DNA of 64,000 bases from Terfezia claveryi (lineage: Eukaryota > Ascomycota > Pezizomycetes > Pezizales > Pezizaceae): positions 62,001 through 126,000 of the forward strand of contig WHUX01000084.1 in the NCBI GenBank assembly GCA_015179025.1, written 5' to 3'. Shown one piece after another: positions 62,797 through 64,000 of the stretch. Every line of letters starts with the position of its first letter. Position 1 is the first letter of the stretch. Below the pieces are notes generated by a model, which made no database searches, had not been told where the DNA came from, and was given only the letters and a program-made list of their open reading frames with translations. A program made the translations under genes and the position numbers.

Positions 62797-63852
62797 GCCT
62801 CCTCTGCATTTTCCGCAAATTATACTGCTGCTCCTTCAACCCCAAGAAACAGGACCGACAGCAAACGGCAAAAGCAACACATGCACGGGAAAAGAAGGAG
62901 AGGACTCTGATTTCATCCTATGTGATGCATTGGCCGGATGTTTGCAATACATATGACGTTGCCTGGCCCACTATGAATTTCACTCTAGCGACATCACATA
63001 TATATATATATATATCCCCATCGAGAGCTGAACAACGACAGAGGCCGCAAGCTGCCGCCAATTCTCCAACTACGCGGTTTACTGAGCAGATTGCGGAACC
63101 GGAGATGGTCCGAGAAGAGAAGGGAAAAGGTTAGGAGATGTGGGAAGAAGGTGGGAAACTGGATTTCCAGCCTATGTTGGCGAGATAATACAAAGGAGGA
63201 ACGCTCCAGAAGTCGGAATCGGATATAGTCAGAGGACGGAGCAAGGCTCACAGAGAAGTATGCTGCTGCGAACATACAGAAGACTCTCGATACAAGCATA
63301 TCGTTCGGACCGGGAGAAGTATGCTTGTAACCAATATATGCTTATAGCAAGAGAAAATAGGTAACTATAAAATGAAGTTAACTAGCGCTAGGAAATGTTG
63401 TGGAATAGGCTTATGAATCCAAGCAGAGCATATAAACAAGAAATATCCAAACGAGAGTAGTAGGTGTGGAGGCGGGAATGTCAAAGAGAGGAGGCACCAG
63501 AAAGTCAGTGATCCTGCGCTGAACATGCAGACGCCTGCATTGAATTTCTAGAGTCTCAATACTTTTCTCCTCACGCTGTAGAACATCTTGTAGGTCCCTG
63601 ATATTGGCTGTAGGTTCAGCTTGAAGAGAAAAGGGAAGTAATCCTTCAATATGCGCGGGCGCCACCCTGAGGTGTAACCGGTCAAGCTCCGACCATGCCT
63701 GATGCTGTTGGACAACCGAAGAATTGAAGATGAGGCCACTGTTTTCACAGTCAGTATGTATACATCATCGGATCACTCGGTCTGATACAAAACCAAGTAA
63801 GCTAATTTGACAGTGAACAGGTGACATGAAATCGAGAGTGCATCATCATTTG
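62797..63852. other. Intergenic; (TA)n and a MITE remnant
   Basis: A short (TA)n lies at about 62999-63015. Around 63290-63360, ACAAGCATAT, GTATGCTTGTAACCAATATA and TGCTTAT resemble the ends of the MITE at 7831, in partial form. No gene is recognised. Confidence 0.4.
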
Positions 63853-63975
63853 ACATCTACGACCATAGACTGAAGAAAACGAGGCATCCCGTCCGCTCTG
63901 CCATATCTAAGCTTCAGATCGCCAGGCTAGTACTGCAGTGGGTGACCATGCAAGAAAGTCTCCCACCGCAGCACG
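63853..63975 (+). rRNA. 5S rRNA-like gene
   Basis: ACATCTACGACCATAG opens the sequence, then CATCCCGTCCGCTCTGCCAT, a TAAGC A-box region and CAGTGGGTGACCATGCAAG, the order of Pezizomycotina 5S rRNA. Helix II (CTGAAG with CTTCAG), helix III (GGCA with TGCC) and the loop around GGGTGACC can pair. The closing helix I pairs poorly, so it may be a diverged variant or pseudogene. A TTTTT run at 63993-63997 would serve as a Pol III terminator. Confidence 0.65.
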
Positions 63976-64000
63976 CAATAGGAGTTTAGAATTTTTCACT

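Overview
This is a transposon-dense stretch of a filamentous ascomycete genome. The evidence is spliceosomal introns of about 47-119 nt with GT...AG ends and CTRAC-type branch sites, a fungal-type 5S rRNA sequence, Ty3/gypsy chromoviruses, Tad1-like LINEs, Ty1/copia, hAT and PIF/Harbinger elements. Host genes are few: an Hsp70/HSPA12-like gene at the left edge (minus strand, spliced), a three-exon gene of unknown function at 1.2-2.9 kb, an unknown single-exon gene at 47.3 kb, a small secreted four-cysteine protein at 48.0-48.5 kb, and a 5S rRNA-like gene at the right edge.

Layout. 0-3 kb: host genes. 3-8.5 kb: sparse DNA with a TA-flanked inverted-repeat element, a decayed intron-rich gene built from repeated mini-exons (interrupted by a MITE), and a poly(A)-only insertion. 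8.6-15.4 kb: two inverted hAT copies separated by LINE and copia-LTR pieces. 15.7-24.7 kb: a full-length gypsy element (minus strand) with apparently identical 277-bp LTRs and intact gag and pol, sitting in a LINE. 24.7-31.7 kb: LINEs nested in LINEs, including an ORF1-only LINE. 33.8-38.6 kb: a LINE interrupted by a TA-flanked inverted-repeat element, itself interrupted by a PIF/Harbinger element with an intact transposase. 38.8-44.9 kb: satellites, a decayed hAT and its internal-deletion derivative. 49.3-62.8 kb: a LINE split by a copia element, which is split in turn by a second gypsy element.

The most unusual biology is in the retrotransposons. In both gypsy elements the RNase H domain is split: the first strand with the first catalytic Asp follows the reverse transcriptase, but the rest, with the remaining acidic residues, lies at the extreme C-terminus after integrase and chromodomain. 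The arrangement is present in one intact ORF and in a second, divergent copy, so it is not an assembly accident. The copia element keeps Gag, RT and RNase H, but has a long 36-bp tandem array, open in all three forward frames, where protease and integrase should be. Several insertion histories can be read from target-site duplications.

Limits: domain and family calls are by eye, without database searches. Host-gene exon models are predictions. The supplied ORF starts were not all ATG, so I moved starts where an ATG was evident.
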